From an uncultured Collinsella sp. (GTDB lineage Bacteria; Actinomycetota; Coriobacteriia; Coriobacteriales; Coriobacteriaceae), in NCBI GenBank assembly GCA_900541135.1, contig UQIG01000003.1:1-64000 (forward strand): 64,000 nt of DNA, given 5' to 3'. Below, in pieces: positions 52,590 to 61,220 of this stretch. Position 1 is the stretch's first letter. Each line of letters starts with the position of its first letter. A program made the position numbers and the translations under genes. Under the pieces are notes generated by a model. It had not been told where the DNA came from. It worked only from the letters and a program-made list of their open reading frames with translations, and searched no databases.

Positions 52590-55325
52590 TTACTTTTTCT
52601 TCTTGCTCGGCATCGAGACTTTGATACCCTGAGGCGATTTGGTCACGCGGGAGCGCTTGGCACCGGCGCTCTTCTTTTTCTTGGGCTGGGCCTGGGCCAC
52701 GCCCTCGAGTGCACGGGCCTCGGCCTCGCGGACAGTGCGCGCCTCACGGCGCTGCGCCATATCGGCGGCAACGCGCTTGGCAAAACGCTCGGCGGTCGAC
52801 CCCGTCGAGCTCACCTTACCGCCGCCGCGACCCAGGCGAACACGGACGCCACGGCCAAAGCCGGTGGCCGCATGACGGCGACGGGGCTTGAGCGAGTCCA
52901 TCATCGTGGCAAGCTTAAAGAACACCGCGCAGGTAAAGACAACGATAACCGCCAAGATGACAATCTGACCCATCGACAGGTTGGCAATCGACAGCAGCTC
53001 CGGGAACCCGATAACGCCCGTCAAAATACCAGCGATGACAAACACGAAAAGCACCACGCGCAAGGGCGTGAGCGGCTGCGAGATGCGCCAGATCAGGCTG
53101 ACACTCGCCGCGCACGACGTGAGCAGGCACATGGTCGAAAGCGTAAGCTGGCTAAAGCCAAATACGCGCGCCACAAAGATATCGAGCGCCGCGGCCAAAA
53201 TGACCGCAATCGACGCCGGCAGCGCACGCTTAAGCACATTGGTCAAGAACGACCCCTTCACGCGGGCGTTGTTGGGCTCCAGGCCCAACACAAAGCCCGG
53301 CGCGCCGATGCAGAAGAAGTTGATGAGCGTCATCTGAATGGGCTCGAAGGGATACGGCGGCAGGGCGATGCACAGCGCCGCCAGGCCCATCGAGAACAGC
53401 GTCTTAGTCAGAAAGAGCGCGGCAGAGCGCTGCAGGTTATTGATAGAGCGACGGCCCTCGGCCACCACAGCGGGCATCGAGGCAAAGTCGTTATCGACGA
53501 GCACGATCTCGGCCACATTGCGCGCGGCATCGGAGCCGGCGGCCATCGCCACGGAGCAGTCGGCCTCCTTGAGCGCCAGCACGTCGTTGACGCCGTCGCC
53601 CGTCATGGCCACGGTGTGCCCGCGGCGTTTGAGCGCCTGTACGAGCTCGCGCTTCTGCTGCGGCGTCACACGCCCAAAGACGTGGTAGCGGTCCACCGCC
53701 GCATCGAGCTTAGCAGGCGTATCGAGGGTTGTCGCGTCCACGTAGGCATCCGCCCCGGGCACGCCCACCACGCGTGCAATCGACGATACCGTACGCGGGT
53801 CGTCGCCGCTGATCACGTTGAGAGTCACGCCCTGCTCGTTAAAGTAGCCGATAGTCTCGGCCGCCGAGGTGCGGATCTCGTCACGGATGGTCACAAAGCC
53901 CACGGGCTCGGCCTCGCCCACGATATCGCCATCGGGCGTAAAGCCGTCAACGCGCGCCACCACGAGCACGCGGCAGGTATCGGCGAGCTCGGCCACACGA
54001 TTCTCAACCTGCGCAAATGTGCGAACGGAGAGCACGAACTGCGCGGCGCCCATTACAAAGGAGCCCTGCGCAAACGACGCGCCGCTCCACTTTTTGGACG
54101 ACGAGAACGGAATAACCGACAGCGGCTCGGACACCTCGACCGGACGATCGGCGTAGTAGTTGAGCAGCGCCTGGCAGGTCTCGTTGGCATCTGCCGAGGT
54201 CGCACGCGCCACGTTGGCGAGCGCAAAGTCGAGCACCGTGGTCTCGACGGGAACAGCCGCCTCGTCCGAGTCCGCGCCAAAGCCAACACCCTCAACAGGC
54301 AGCGGATAGGTGCCCTCGACCTCCATACGGCCCGAGGTAATGGTGCCCGTCTTGTCCAGGCACAACACATCGACGCGCGCGAGCGTCTCGATGCAGTAGA
54401 GCTGCTGTGCCAGCACCTTACGACGTGCCAGGCGCACCGTGGCAATCGCGAGCACCGACGAGGTCAGCAGCACCAGGCCCTGCGGAATCATGCCCAGCAG
54501 GGCACCAACCGTGGACAGCAGCGCCGAAGAAGGCACACGACCGGCCAGCAGCTCGGAGAAGCACCAGGAAAGCGCGCTATCGCCCGGGGTTCCCGCGGCA
54601 TCCCATAGCTCGCTCACACTCGAGGTAAAGAGAGCCAGACCAAGCGGAATCATGATGATGCTCGCGAACCGCACGATGGCGTTGAGCGCGTTCATGATCT
54701 CGGAATTGACCTTTTTGACGTACTTGGCCTCGTTGTTGATCTTTGCCACGTAGTTTTCGGCGCCGACATGGATCACGCGGGCACGCAGCAGGCCCGAGTC
54801 GATAAAGCTGCCGCTCATGAGTTCGGAGCCGGGCTGCTTTTTGATGAGATCGCTCTCGCCCGTCAGCAGGCTCTCGTTAACGAGCGCCTCGCCCGACACT
54901 ACCACGGCGTCGGCCGGAATCTGGTCACCGCGACCCAGGCGAATGATATCGTCGAGCACGATCTGGTCCAGGTCGAGCTCCACCTCGGCGCCGTCGCGCA
55001 CCGCGATGGCCTTCTTTGAGGTGAGCAGCGTAAGCTTGTCGACCATCTTCTTGGAACGCATGGACTGAATCACACCGATCGCCGTGTTCAAGAACACCAC
55101 GAACAGGAACGTCAGGTTTTTAAACGAACCGGTCAGCAACACCAAAATCGCCAAGACCACGTTGATCAAGTTAAACAGCGTGCAAAGGTTCTCGATGATG
55201 AGCTCTTTGACCGACTTGGTCTTGAGCTCCATGTTGCGGTTGATCTTACCAGCGGCGATGCGCTCCTCGACCTCGGCGGTCGAGAGTCCGCGCTCGATAT
55301 CCGTTGCTGCCATACCACGTCCCAT
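52590..55325 (-). CDS. P-type cation-transporting ATPase (CtpE/YfgQ-like)
   Basis: 911 residues from ATG 55325 (ATG 55313 also possible). P-type motifs: TGES in SLLTGESDLIKKQ, phosphorylated Asp in CLDKTGTITSG, GDGVNDVLALKEADCSVAM, and ten or so membrane helices. The helix-4 motif reads IPQGLVLLTS, where related pumps have P-E-G-L, which may alter ion choice. The last ~80 residues are very basic (KPRRRHAATGFGRGVRVRLG..., ending PSKKKK). Ion is unknown; calcium is plausible from the mycobacterial relative CtpE. A TTATAC box 13 bases before the ATG and no SD suggest a short or absent leader. Confidence 0.88.
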   Translation of the reverse strand: MGRGMAATDIERGLSTAEVEERIAAGKINRNMELKTKSVKELIIENLCTLFNLINVVLAILVLLTGSFKNLTFLFVVFLNTAIGVIQSMRSKKMVDKLTLLTSKKAIAVRDGAEVELDLDQIVLDDIIRLGRGDQIPADAVVVSGEALVNESLLTGESDLIKKQPGSELMSGSFIDSGLLRARVIHVGAENYVAKINNEAKYVKKVNSEIMNALNAIVRFASIIMIPLGLALFTSSVSELWDAAGTPGDSALSWCFSELLAGRVPSSALLSTVGALLGMIPQGLVLLTSSVLAIATVRLARRKVLAQQLYCIETLARVDVLCLDKTGTITSGRMEVEGTYPLPVEGVGFGADSDEAAVPVETTVLDFALANVARATSADANETCQALLNYYADRPVEVSEPLSVIPFSSSKKWSGASFAQGSFVMGAAQFVLSVRTFAQVENRVAELADTCRVLVVARVDGFTPDGDIVGEAEPVGFVTIRDEIRTSAAETIGYFNEQGVTLNVISGDDPRTVSSIARVVGVPGADAYVDATTLDTPAKLDAAVDRYHVFGRVTPQQKRELVQALKRRGHTVAMTGDGVNDVLALKEADCSVAMAAGSDAARNVAEIVLVDNDFASMPAVVAEGRRSINNLQRSAALFLTKTLFSMGLAALCIALPPYPFEPIQMTLINFFCIGAPGFVLGLEPNNARVKGSFLTNVLKRALPASIAVILAAALDIFVARVFGFSQLTLSTMCLLTSCAASVSLIWRISQPLTPLRVVLFVFVIAGILTGVIGFPELLSIANLSMGQIVILAVIVVFTCAVFFKLATMMDSLKPRRRHAATGFGRGVRVRLGRGGGKVSSTGSTAERFAKRVAADMAQRREARTVREAEARALEGVAQAQPKKKKSAGAKRSRVTKSPQGIKVSMPSKKKK

Positions 55326-55341
55326 CACGTCGCGTCGGTAT

Positions 55342-55376
55342 AAGAAAACCGCCCGGACCATGCGAGGTTCGGACGG
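55342..55376 (-). terminator. Terminator of tRNA-Arg
   Basis: Minus strand CCGTCCGAACC pairs with GGTCCGGGCGG (a wobble and a mismatch), followed by TTTTCTTAT. The T-run overlaps the candidate -10 of the P-type ATPase gene. Confidence 0.8.
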
Positions 55377-55388
55377 TCTTACGTTCGA

Positions 55389-55465
55389 TGGTGCCCCATG
55401 TTGGATTCGAACCAACGGCCTTCTGCTCCGGAGGCAGACGCTCTAATCCCCTGAGCTAATAGGGC
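55389..55465 (-). tRNA. tRNA-Arg(CCG)
   Basis: Full cloverleaf on the minus strand: 7-bp acceptor GCCCTAT/ATGGGGC (one G-U), D arm TTAGCTCAGGGGATTAGAG, anticodon stem TCTGC/GCAGA with loop CTCCGGA giving anticodon CCG (reads CGG), T arm GTTGGTTCGAATCCAAC. The 3' CCA is encoded (55391-55389). Followed by a terminator. Confidence 0.95.
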
Positions 55466-55476
55466 GAACGGTAGGC

Positions 55477-55506
55477 ATTATACCCAAGTGCGCCACGGGC
55501 TAACAA
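55477..55506 (-). promoter_or_regulatory. Promoter of tRNA-Arg
   Basis: Minus strand TTGTTA (55506-55501), 18-base spacer, TATAAT (55482-55477), placing the start a few bases before the tRNA 5' end. Confidence 0.75.
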
Positions 55507-55582
55507 AATAATAGAAAAAGCTTTGCAATTACGTGGGAGACGTGCCGCGACGGCGCGCTTTAGGCGGCAAAAGCGAGTCAGA

Positions 55583-55588
55583 TAGTAT
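55583..55588 (+). promoter_or_regulatory. Candidate -10 of the aro operon
   Basis: TAGTAT, with overlapping GTATAA, about 80 bases before the aroF start. No strong -35 is visible. It is the only promoter-like element between tRNA-Arg and aroF. Confidence 0.4.
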
Positions 55589-55607
55589 AAACTCTCATGC
55601 ACCATAT

Positions 55608-55635
55608 AAAACGGCTCGCAATGCGGGCCGTTTTT
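55608..55635 (+). terminator. Terminator-like hairpin in the aroF leader (candidate attenuator)
   Basis: ACGGCTCGC (55611-55619) pairs with GCGGGCCGT (55623-55631) across a 3-nt loop and runs straight into TTTTT; flanking A-run and T-run extend the stem. It sits after the candidate promoter and 33 bases before the aroF ATG, so transcripts must pass it to reach the operon. It may also work on the minus strand. Confidence 0.75.
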
Positions 55636-55668
55636 GCAAGGACTATCCATCGAGGTGAGAGGCACACC

Positions 55669-56694
55669 ATGATTGCAATTTTAAAGCAGAGCGCCAGCGA
55701 CGAGGCCGTCAGCCATATCGTCAACTGGATCGAGAAAAAGGGACTCAAGACAGACGTCTCGCGCGGCGAGAACGAGACCATCATCGGCCTGGTGGGCGAC
55801 ACGACCAAGATCGACCCGTTCCTGCTCGAGTCCATGGACGTCGTCGAGCGCGTGCAGCGCGTCTCCGAGCCGTTCAAGCGCGCCAACCGCAAGTTCCACC
55901 CCGAGAACTCCGTCATCGACTGCGGCCACGGCGTCAAGATCGGCGGCGACCAGTTCCAGGTCATCGCTGGCCCGTGCTCCGTCGAGGGCGAGAACCTCAT
56001 CCGCATCGCCCGCCGCGTGAAGGCCGCCGGCGCCACGATGCTGCGCGGCGGTGCCTACAAGCCCCGCACCTCCCCCTACGCCTACCAGGGCATGGGCCCC
56101 GCCGGCCTCGACCTGCTGTGCGAGGCGTCTGCCGAGCTCGACATGCCGATCGTCACCGAGATCATGGACCCGCGCGACGTGCAGGTCTTCCTCGACAAGA
56201 AGATTGACGTCATGCAGATTGGCGCTCGCAACGCCCAGAACTTCCCCCTGCTCAAGGAGGTCGGCAAGACGCAGACCCCGATCCTGCTCAAGCGCGGCAT
56301 GTCCGGCACCGTCGACGAGCTGCTTATGGCAGCCGAGTACATCATGAGCGAGGGCAACGACAACGTCATCCTGTGCGAACGCGGCATCCGCACCTTCGAG
56401 ACCCGCACCCGCAACACCTTCGACCTCAACGCCGTGCCGGTGCTGCACCACCTGTCACACCTGCCCGTCGTCGCCGACCCCAGCCACGCCACCGGTTACA
56501 CCCGCTATGTTGAGCCCATGGCGCTCGCCGCGACTGCCTGCGGCGCCAACGGTCTGGAGATCGAGGTCCACGACGACCCGAGCCACGCTTGGTCCGACGG
56601 TGCTCAGGCCCTCACCCCCGACCAGTTCGACGACACCATGCGCCGCATCCGCGCTATCCGCGAGGTCGTCTGCCAAGAGACCGTTCAGGAGTAG
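55669..56694 (+). CDS. aroF: 3-deoxy-7-phosphoheptulonate (DAHP) synthase with ferredoxin-like regulatory domain
   Basis: 341 residues from ATG 55669 (GAGAGG six bases upstream; the frame is open upstream through the leader hairpin but is not family-like). First shikimate step: PEP + E4P to DAHP. N-terminal ~80 residues (MIAILKQSASDEAVSHIV...) match the ferredoxin-like feedback domain of Thermotoga-type enzymes that sense Tyr/Phe. The TIM-barrel core has IAGPCSVEGE, GGAYKPRTSPYAYQG, KRGMSGTVDELLMAAEYI and DPSHATGY. Confidence 0.95.
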   Translation: MIAILKQSASDEAVSHIVNWIEKKGLKTDVSRGENETIIGLVGDTTKIDPFLLESMDVVERVQRVSEPFKRANRKFHPENSVIDCGHGVKIGGDQFQVIAGPCSVEGENLIRIARRVKAAGATMLRGGAYKPRTSPYAYQGMGPAGLDLLCEASAELDMPIVTEIMDPRDVQVFLDKKIDVMQIGARNAQNFPLLKEVGKTQTPILLKRGMSGTVDELLMAAEYIMSEGNDNVILCERGIRTFETRTRNTFDLNAVPVLHHLSHLPVVADPSHATGYTRYVEPMALAATACGANGLEIEVHDDPSHAWSDGAQALTPDQFDDTMRRIRAIREVVCQETVQE

Positions 56695-56697
56695 CCC

Positions 56698-57612
56698 ATG
56701 GGTACGGTGAGAAACGCACGCGTTAACCAGGGTGGCCCCAAGTGCGCCGGCATCGTGGGCCTGGGCCTCATCGGCGGCAGCTTTGCCCGCGGCTATGCGC
56801 AGGCGGGCGTCCGCGTGCTGGCCTGGGACCCCGATGACGACGTCATGACGGCCGCCAGCATGGGTACCGTTGCCGGCGAGCTCAACGACGAGACGCTCGG
56901 CGAATGCGACATCATCGTCCTGGCTTGCTACCCCGAGGCATGCATCGAGTGGCTCGAGACGCACGCCAAGGCGCTCGCCGACGCCACCGACACCGACGCC
57001 ATCATGGGCCCCGTGGTGATCGACACGGTGGGCGTCAAGGGCATCGTGTGCGAACGTGCCTTTGAGCTTGCCCGCGAGCACGGCTTTTACTTTGTGGGCG
57101 CGCACCCCATGGCGGGCACCCAGTTCTCGGGCTACGCTAACTCTCGTGCCGACCTGTTCCAGGGCGCCCCGCTGGTGCTCGTACCGCCCGCGGTAGACGA
57201 TGCGCTCAAGCTGGAGCTTTTGGGCCAGGTGCGCGAGATGGTGCGCCCCTTGGGCTTTGGCAAGTTCAGCGTGACCAGCGCCGCCGAGCACGACCGCGTC
57301 ATCGCCTTCACGAGCCAGCTTGCGCACGTGGTATCCAACGCCTACGTCAAAAGCCCCACCGCCCAGGTCCACCACGGCTTTTCGGCCGGTAGCTACCGCG
57401 ATCTCACCCGCGTGGCGCACCTCAACCCGCAAATGTGGTCCGAGCTCATGATCGACGACGCCGACGCGCTCGCCTTCGAGATCGACCATCTGATCGAGTC
57501 GCTTGGCGCCTACAGCCGTGCGCTCAAGAACCGCGACCAGCGCTATCTGGATAATCTCCTTGCCGAGGGCGACCGCATTAAGCGCGCACTCGACGACGAG
57601 GCCTCCCACTAG
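56698..57612 (+). CDS. tyrA: Prephenate dehydrogenase
   Basis: 304 residues. Oxidative decarboxylation of prephenate to 4-hydroxyphenylpyruvate for tyrosine. NAD-binding GIVGLGLIGGSFARGYAQAG, then VGAHPMAGTQFSGYANS with the catalytic His, and the helical dimer domain (HVVSNAYVKS, SAGSYRDLTRVAHLNP). No ACT domain at the C-terminus. Begins three bases after the aroF stop. Confidence 0.95.
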   Translation: MGTVRNARVNQGGPKCAGIVGLGLIGGSFARGYAQAGVRVLAWDPDDDVMTAASMGTVAGELNDETLGECDIIVLACYPEACIEWLETHAKALADATDTDAIMGPVVIDTVGVKGIVCERAFELAREHGFYFVGAHPMAGTQFSGYANSRADLFQGAPLVLVPPAVDDALKLELLGQVREMVRPLGFGKFSVTSAAEHDRVIAFTSQLAHVVSNAYVKSPTAQVHHGFSAGSYRDLTRVAHLNPQMWSELMIDDADALAFEIDHLIESLGAYSRALKNRDQRYLDNLLAEGDRIKRALDDEASH

Positions 57613-57648
57613 ACCACCTATCACGCCAGGTCGAAAGGACCGAAGCTT

Positions 57649-58755
57649 ATGGCGATTACCATCGATATCGACACCGCACGCCCCTACCAGGTGCATGTTG
57701 GCACGTTTTTGCTGGAGCAGGCGGGACCGCTCGTGCGCGCCACTGCCGGCGGCACCAAGGCCGTCATCGTGACGGACACCAACGTAGACCCGCTCTACCA
57801 GATGCCCGTTAAGCAGAGCCTGGAGGCATCAGGCTACGAGGTGAGCATCTGCACCTTCGAGGCCGGCGAGGCCCATAAGCGCGCCGAAACCTATGTTGCC
57901 ATTTTGGAGTTTGTGGCCGAGCACGAGCTTTCGCGCTCCGACGTGATCGTGGCACTCGGGGGCGGCGTCGTGGGCGATGTGGCGGGCTTTGTGGCCGCGA
58001 CCTACATGCGCGGCTGCAAGTTTGTGCAGATCCCGACGAGCCTGCTCGCCATGGTGGATTCGTCGGTGGGCGGCAAGACCGCCATCGACCTGGCTGCCGG
58101 CAAGAACTTGGCCGGCGCCTTTTGGCAGCCGAGCGTGGTTATCGCCGACGTGGGGTGCCTGGCCACCCTCACGCCCGAGCAGTTCGCCGACGGCTGCGGC
58201 GAGGTCGTCAAGCACGCCGTGATCGCCGACCCGGAGCTTTTCGCCGAGCTGGAGAAGACCCCGCTCACGCTGGAGCTGCTCAACCGCGATGTGGCCCGCG
58301 TAGCACTCATCATCGCCCGCAACATCGACATTAAGCGCGCCGTGGTCGTCGCCGACGAGCACGAAACCAACCAGCGCAAGCTGCTCAACTTTGGACACAG
58401 CGCCGGACACGCCGTCGAGGCCTGCGAGCACTTTGAGCTCGGACACGGCAACTGCGTGTCGATCGGCATGGGCATCATCACGCGCGCCGCGGCCCTGCAC
58501 GGCGTTTGCGATGCTGCACTGCCCGGCCGTATTGAGGAGCTCTGCGCCCGCCACGGCCTCAAGACCCGCTGCGACCTCAATGCCGATGCCGTCTTTGCCG
58601 AGGCGCTCCACGACAAGAAGCGCGCGGGCGACACCATCGACCTGGTGATTCCGCACGGCATTGGCCGCTGCAGCATCGACCGCACGCCGCTTTCCACTTT
58701 CCACGAACTCATTGCCGAGGGCCTCGGCCAGAAGGGAGACGCATCCGCATGCTAG
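57649..58755 (+). CDS. aroB: 3-dehydroquinate synthase
   Basis: 368 residues. Cyclises DAHP using NAD and zinc. LGGGVVGDVAGFVAATYMRG, the VDSSVGGKTAID segment, and metal ligands in GCGEVVKHAV, NFGHSAGHAVE and LGHGNCVSIGM-like GHGNCVSIG. Overlaps aroA (ATGCTAG). Confidence 0.97.
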   Translation: MAITIDIDTARPYQVHVGTFLLEQAGPLVRATAGGTKAVIVTDTNVDPLYQMPVKQSLEASGYEVSICTFEAGEAHKRAETYVAILEFVAEHELSRSDVIVALGGGVVGDVAGFVAATYMRGCKFVQIPTSLLAMVDSSVGGKTAIDLAAGKNLAGAFWQPSVVIADVGCLATLTPEQFADGCGEVVKHAVIADPELFAELEKTPLTLELLNRDVARVALIIARNIDIKRAVVVADEHETNQRKLLNFGHSAGHAVEACEHFELGHGNCVSIGMGIITRAAALHGVCDAALPGRIEELCARHGLKTRCDLNADAVFAEALHDKKRAGDTIDLVIPHGIGRCSIDRTPLSTFHELIAEGLGQKGDASAC

Positions 58756-60068
58756 CCCGCATCACCCCGTCCCCGCTTAAGGGCACCGTTCCCGCCATCG
58801 CGTCCAAGTCGATGGCGCACCGTCTCATCATCTGCGCTGCCCTTGCCAACGGAGAGACGCATGTGACCTGCAACACCACCTGCGCCGATATTGAGGCCAC
58901 GGTCCGCTGCCTCACGGCGCTCGGCGCCCGCATCGAGACCGTCGAGGACGGCTTCCAGGTCCACCCCACCATGAAGAGCATTGAGTTCGGCCTGCTCAAG
59001 GCCCTTGCCGGCGGCACGCTCGACTGCGGCGAGAGCGGCTCCACGCTCCGCTTTATGCTGCCCGTCGCCTGCGCGCTGGGGGCAGAGGCAACCTTTGTGG
59101 GACAGGGCCGCCTAGGCGCACGCCCGCTGTCCCCGCTCTCGGACGAGATCATTGCCGCCGGCTGCGACCTACAGGGTCTGGGCGGTTTTCCGCTCAAGAC
59201 AAGCGGACGCATGCGCCCGGGCACCTTTGTGCTGCCGGGCAACGTAAGCTCGCAGTATATCTCCGGCCTGCTGCTGGCAGCCCCGTTGCTCGCCCAGCCC
59301 TCCTGTGTGCAGGTGACTGGCCTCATTGAGAGCCGCCCCTACATCAACCTAACGATCCAGGCCATGAAGGCCTTTGGCGTTGAGGTCAACGTCGAGCGCA
59401 TTCCGGCCAAGGACGGCCAGCCCGAGGTCACGAACTTCCGCGTGAGCAGCGGCTCGTACCGCACGCCCGGCAGCGTGGCCGTCGAGGGCGACTGGTCCAA
59501 CGCTGCCTTTTGGCTGTGTGCCGGCGCTATCGGCACCGACCCCATCACCGTCGAGGGCGTGTCCCTGAGCTCCGCACAGGGCGACCGCAACGTGCTTGCC
59601 GCGCTTTCGCGCTTTGGCGCCCGCATCGTGCGCTCCACCAACGCCGCCACCGTGCAGTCCGACAAGCTCGCCGGCTTTGAGATGAGCGCCCACGACATTC
59701 CCGACCTGGTGCCCGTTATCTCGGCCGTGGCCTCGCTGGCACAGGGCCGCACCTTTATCCGCGATTGCGCCCGCCTGCGTATCAAGGAATCCGACCGCCT
59801 GGCCACCACCACCCGCGAGCTCACCGCGCTGGGCGCGCAGGTGCGTATTGCCGGCGACGACCTCATCATCAAGGGCGTCGATGCCTTTACCGGCGGCGAG
59901 GTCGATTCGCACAACGACCACCGCATCGCCATGATGGCCGCCATCGCCGCGAGCCGTGCCACCGGCGAGGTCGTGATCCACGGCGCCGAGGCCGTCAACA
60001 AGTCCTATCCCGATTTTTTCGACCACTACCGCCTGCTGGGCGGCAAGGTCACACTCGAGGAGGAATAG
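58749..60068 (+). CDS. aroA: 3-phosphoshikimate 1-carboxyvinyltransferase (EPSP synthase)
   Basis: 439 residues. Makes EPSP from shikimate-3-P and PEP. Substrate-binding ASKSMAHRLIICAALA, the LDCGESGSTLRFMLPVA segment, RPLSPLSDEI, and the C-terminal IKESDRLATTTREL and DHRIAMMAAIA. In the conserved loop after LRFM the sequence is LPVACAL. Its ATG overlaps the aroB stop. Confidence 0.97.
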   Translation: MLARITPSPLKGTVPAIASKSMAHRLIICAALANGETHVTCNTTCADIEATVRCLTALGARIETVEDGFQVHPTMKSIEFGLLKALAGGTLDCGESGSTLRFMLPVACALGAEATFVGQGRLGARPLSPLSDEIIAAGCDLQGLGGFPLKTSGRMRPGTFVLPGNVSSQYISGLLLAAPLLAQPSCVQVTGLIESRPYINLTIQAMKAFGVEVNVERIPAKDGQPEVTNFRVSSGSYRTPGSVAVEGDWSNAAFWLCAGAIGTDPITVEGVSLSSAQGDRNVLAALSRFGARIVRSTNAATVQSDKLAGFEMSAHDIPDLVPVISAVASLAQGRTFIRDCARLRIKESDRLATTTRELTALGAQVRIAGDDLIIKGVDAFTGGEVDSHNDHRIAMMAAIAASRATGEVVIHGAEAVNKSYPDFFDHYRLLGGKVTLEEE

Positions 60069-60069
60069 C

Positions 60070-61167
60070 ATGTCCTCGACCTTTGGCAACGTCTTGCACT
60101 TAAGCATCTTCGGCCAATCGCACTCCCCCGCTATCGGCTGCTCGCTCGATGGCATCCCGGCGGGCATCGCCGTGGACCAGGAGAAGCTGCAGGCCTTCCT
60201 CGACCGTCGCGCCCCCGGCCGCGACGAGACCGCAACCAAACGCCGCGAGGCCGACGCCGCGCATATCATCGCCGGTGTGATCGATGGACATACCACCGGC
60301 GCGCCCATCGCCGCGATTATCGAGAACACCAACACGCGCTCCAATGATTACACCGAGCTGCGCCGCAAGCCCCGTCCCGGACATGCGGACTTCCCTGCGC
60401 GCGTGAAGTATCACAACATGCACGATGTCGCTGGTGGCGGGCATTTTTCCGGCCGCCTAACGGCCCCCTTATGCATCGCCGGCGGCATTGCGCTGCAGGC
60501 ACTTGAGGCCCGCGGCATTCAGGTCATGGCGCACGTCGCGCAGATCGGCGGCATCTCCGACCTGCCGATGGACGATATGGTCTATCGCGAGGCCGACCGC
60601 AAGGCAATCCTTACGAACGATCTGCCGTGCATTGACGCCGCCGCAGCCGGCCGCATGCGCGAGGAGATTCTTGCCGCGCGCGACGAGCTCGACAGCATCG
60701 GCGGCATCGTGGAGTGCGGCATTTACGGGCTTCCCGCGGGCATCGGCGACCCCATGTTCGACGGCATCGAGAACCGCATCGCGCAAATCGCGTTTGGCAT
60801 TCCCGCCGTAAAGGGCGTGGAGTTTGGCATGGGCTTTGCCGTGGCCGCCATGCGCGGCAGCGAGAACAACGATCCGTATCGCATCGACGCCGAGACCGGC
60901 GAGATCGAGGTTGAGTCCAACAACGCCGGCGGCATCCTGGGCGGTATTTCGACCGGCGCGCCCGTCATGTGGCGCATGGCCGTAAAGCCAACGCCCTCGA
61001 TTGGCCGCGAGCAGCAGACCGTAGACATGGACGCCATGGAAAATGCCGAGCTCTCGATCCACGGCCGCCACGATCCCTGCATCGTCCCCCGAGCCGTCCC
61101 CGTAGCCGAAGCAGCCGCCGCCCTCGCCATCTGGGACGCTCTCCTCGAGGACGCCGCCCAGCTCTAA
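60070..61167 (+). CDS. aroC: Chorismate synthase
   Basis: 365 residues. FMN-dependent 1,4-elimination of EPSP to chorismate. FGQSHSPAIGCSLDGIPAGI, GRDETATKRREADAAHIIAG, GGGHFSGRLTAPLCIAGGIA, and C-terminal GRHDPCIVPRAVPVAEA. SD GAGGAGG six bases before the ATG. Confidence 0.98.
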   Translation: MSSTFGNVLHLSIFGQSHSPAIGCSLDGIPAGIAVDQEKLQAFLDRRAPGRDETATKRREADAAHIIAGVIDGHTTGAPIAAIIENTNTRSNDYTELRRKPRPGHADFPARVKYHNMHDVAGGGHFSGRLTAPLCIAGGIALQALEARGIQVMAHVAQIGGISDLPMDDMVYREADRKAILTNDLPCIDAAAAGRMREEILAARDELDSIGGIVECGIYGLPAGIGDPMFDGIENRIAQIAFGIPAVKGVEFGMGFAVAAMRGSENNDPYRIDAETGEIEVESNNAGGILGGISTGAPVMWRMAVKPTPSIGREQQTVDMDAMENAELSIHGRHDPCIVPRAVPVAEAAAALAIWDALLEDAAQL

Positions 61168-61220
61168 CCCGACTCACCTGGGTTGCCTGCCAACTCAGCC
61201 GTTACGTGAAAGGGGCCTCC

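Noticed and set aside
55597..55668. Leader peptide (MHHIKR...) controlling aroF by ribosome attenuation
   Set aside because: The frame is continuous with aroF, has no stop before it and has no Phe/Tyr/Trp run.
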